Of a stretch of 5,779 nt of DNA, positions 5,577 to 5,779 are shown one piece after another. Location of the stretch: the NCBI GenBank assembly GCA_964360755.1, contig CAYHYE010000035.1:1-5779 (forward strand), read 5' to 3'. The position numbers were made by a program, and so were the translations under genes. Source of the stretch: JACPLR01 sp964360755. Its GTDB lineage: Archaea; Nanobdellota; Nanobdellia; Pacearchaeales; GW2011-AR1. The number at the start of each line of letters is the position of its first letter. The stretch's first letter is position 1. The notes below the pieces were generated by a model. It searched no databases and was not told the origin of the DNA. It saw only the letters and a list, made by a program, of their open reading frames with translations.

Positions 5577-5779
5577 ATGCTATTAGTTGAAAAATTATTA
5601 ACTATTTTTTCAGATTATCCTGAAATTATTTCTTTTTTTGGCGGATTGTTTGGAGGGGAAGCTACTATTATTACTCTTTCTTTTCTTGCTATTAATGGTT
5701 TAATGCCAATTTGGACAATATTGGTTTTTTCTACTCTTGGTTTAATAATATCTGATTTTGTTTTATTTATGATTGGAAG
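5577..5779 (+). CDS. DedA/SNARE-associated family membrane protein (N-terminal part)
   Basis: Only the first 67 codons are inside the window; the gene runs off the right edge. After a short amphipathic start (MLLVEKLLTIFSDYP), residues 19-29 read SFFGGLFGGEA. This matches the re-entrant loop opening of DedA proteins, where an acidic residue follows a Pro/Gly-rich turn; here it is GGE instead of the commoner PGE. Hydrophobic segments follow at about 30-41 and 46-66, with the Asp of ISDF near the position of the conserved G-D in the family. DedA proteins are polytopic membrane proteins implicated in lipid (undecaprenyl phosphate or phospholipid) transport and proton-dependent membrane homeostasis. 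The archaeal substrate is unknown. The assignment rests on the N-terminal pattern only. Confidence 0.72.
   Translation, partial: MLLVEKLLTIFSDYPEIISFFGGLFGGEATIITLSFLAINGLMPIWTILVFSTLGLIISDFVLFMIG

Noticed and set aside
1..5779. DGR reverse transcriptase or template repeat inside this window
   Set aside because: No reverse-transcriptase motifs occur in any frame seen, and no second copy resembling 5171-5290 was found by eye. If present, they are elsewhere in the genome.

Overview
The window is AT-rich (about one third G+C by eye). All recognisable genes lie on the + strand: gyrA (cut at the left edge), a 132-residue orphan, purD, a 275-residue protein with an unusual 3' end, a 36-residue acidic protein, and the start of a DedA-family membrane protein (cut at the right edge). 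The organism looks archaeal, most likely a DPANN lineage such as Woesearchaeota or Pacearchaeota. Several genes are preceded by a purine-rich BRE-like element plus a TTTAAA-type TATA box placed so that transcription would begin at or next to the start codon (leaderless). One gene has a good GAGGTG Shine-Dalgarno. The lineage is inferred from promoter style, composition and protein character, not proven.

Layout. 1-2580 is a true DNA gyrase subunit A, with catalytic Tyr and GyrA box, carrying an acidic low-complexity N-terminal extension that runs off the left edge. 2622-3020 encodes an unrecognised protein behind its own promoter. 3110-4396 is purD (purine biosynthesis), apparently transcribed alone. 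4478-5305 encodes a protein of no named family. A T-rich terminator-like stretch follows, then the tiny acidic gene (5422-5532) and the dedA-like gene (from 5577). Almost every gene seems to have its own promoter, so this is a run of single-gene units rather than an operon, and no shared pathway links them.

The most interesting signal is the last ~120 bases of the 275-residue gene (about 5171-5290). G+C rises from about 32% to about 51%, sense-strand adenine falls from about 35% to about 19%, and C-ending codons jump from 0 of 20 to 11 of 19. A short 3'-terminal adenine-depleted, NNC-rich segment is what adenine-specific mutagenic homing by a diversity-generating retroelement (DGR) would leave in a target gene's variable region. 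DGRs are known from DPANN archaea. No reverse transcriptase or template repeat is in this window, so if the reading is right this is a target served from elsewhere in the genome.

The remaining intergenic gaps are all under 150 bases and hold only promoters, T-tracts and one AT palindrome. No RNA genes, CRISPR arrays or insertion sequences were seen.
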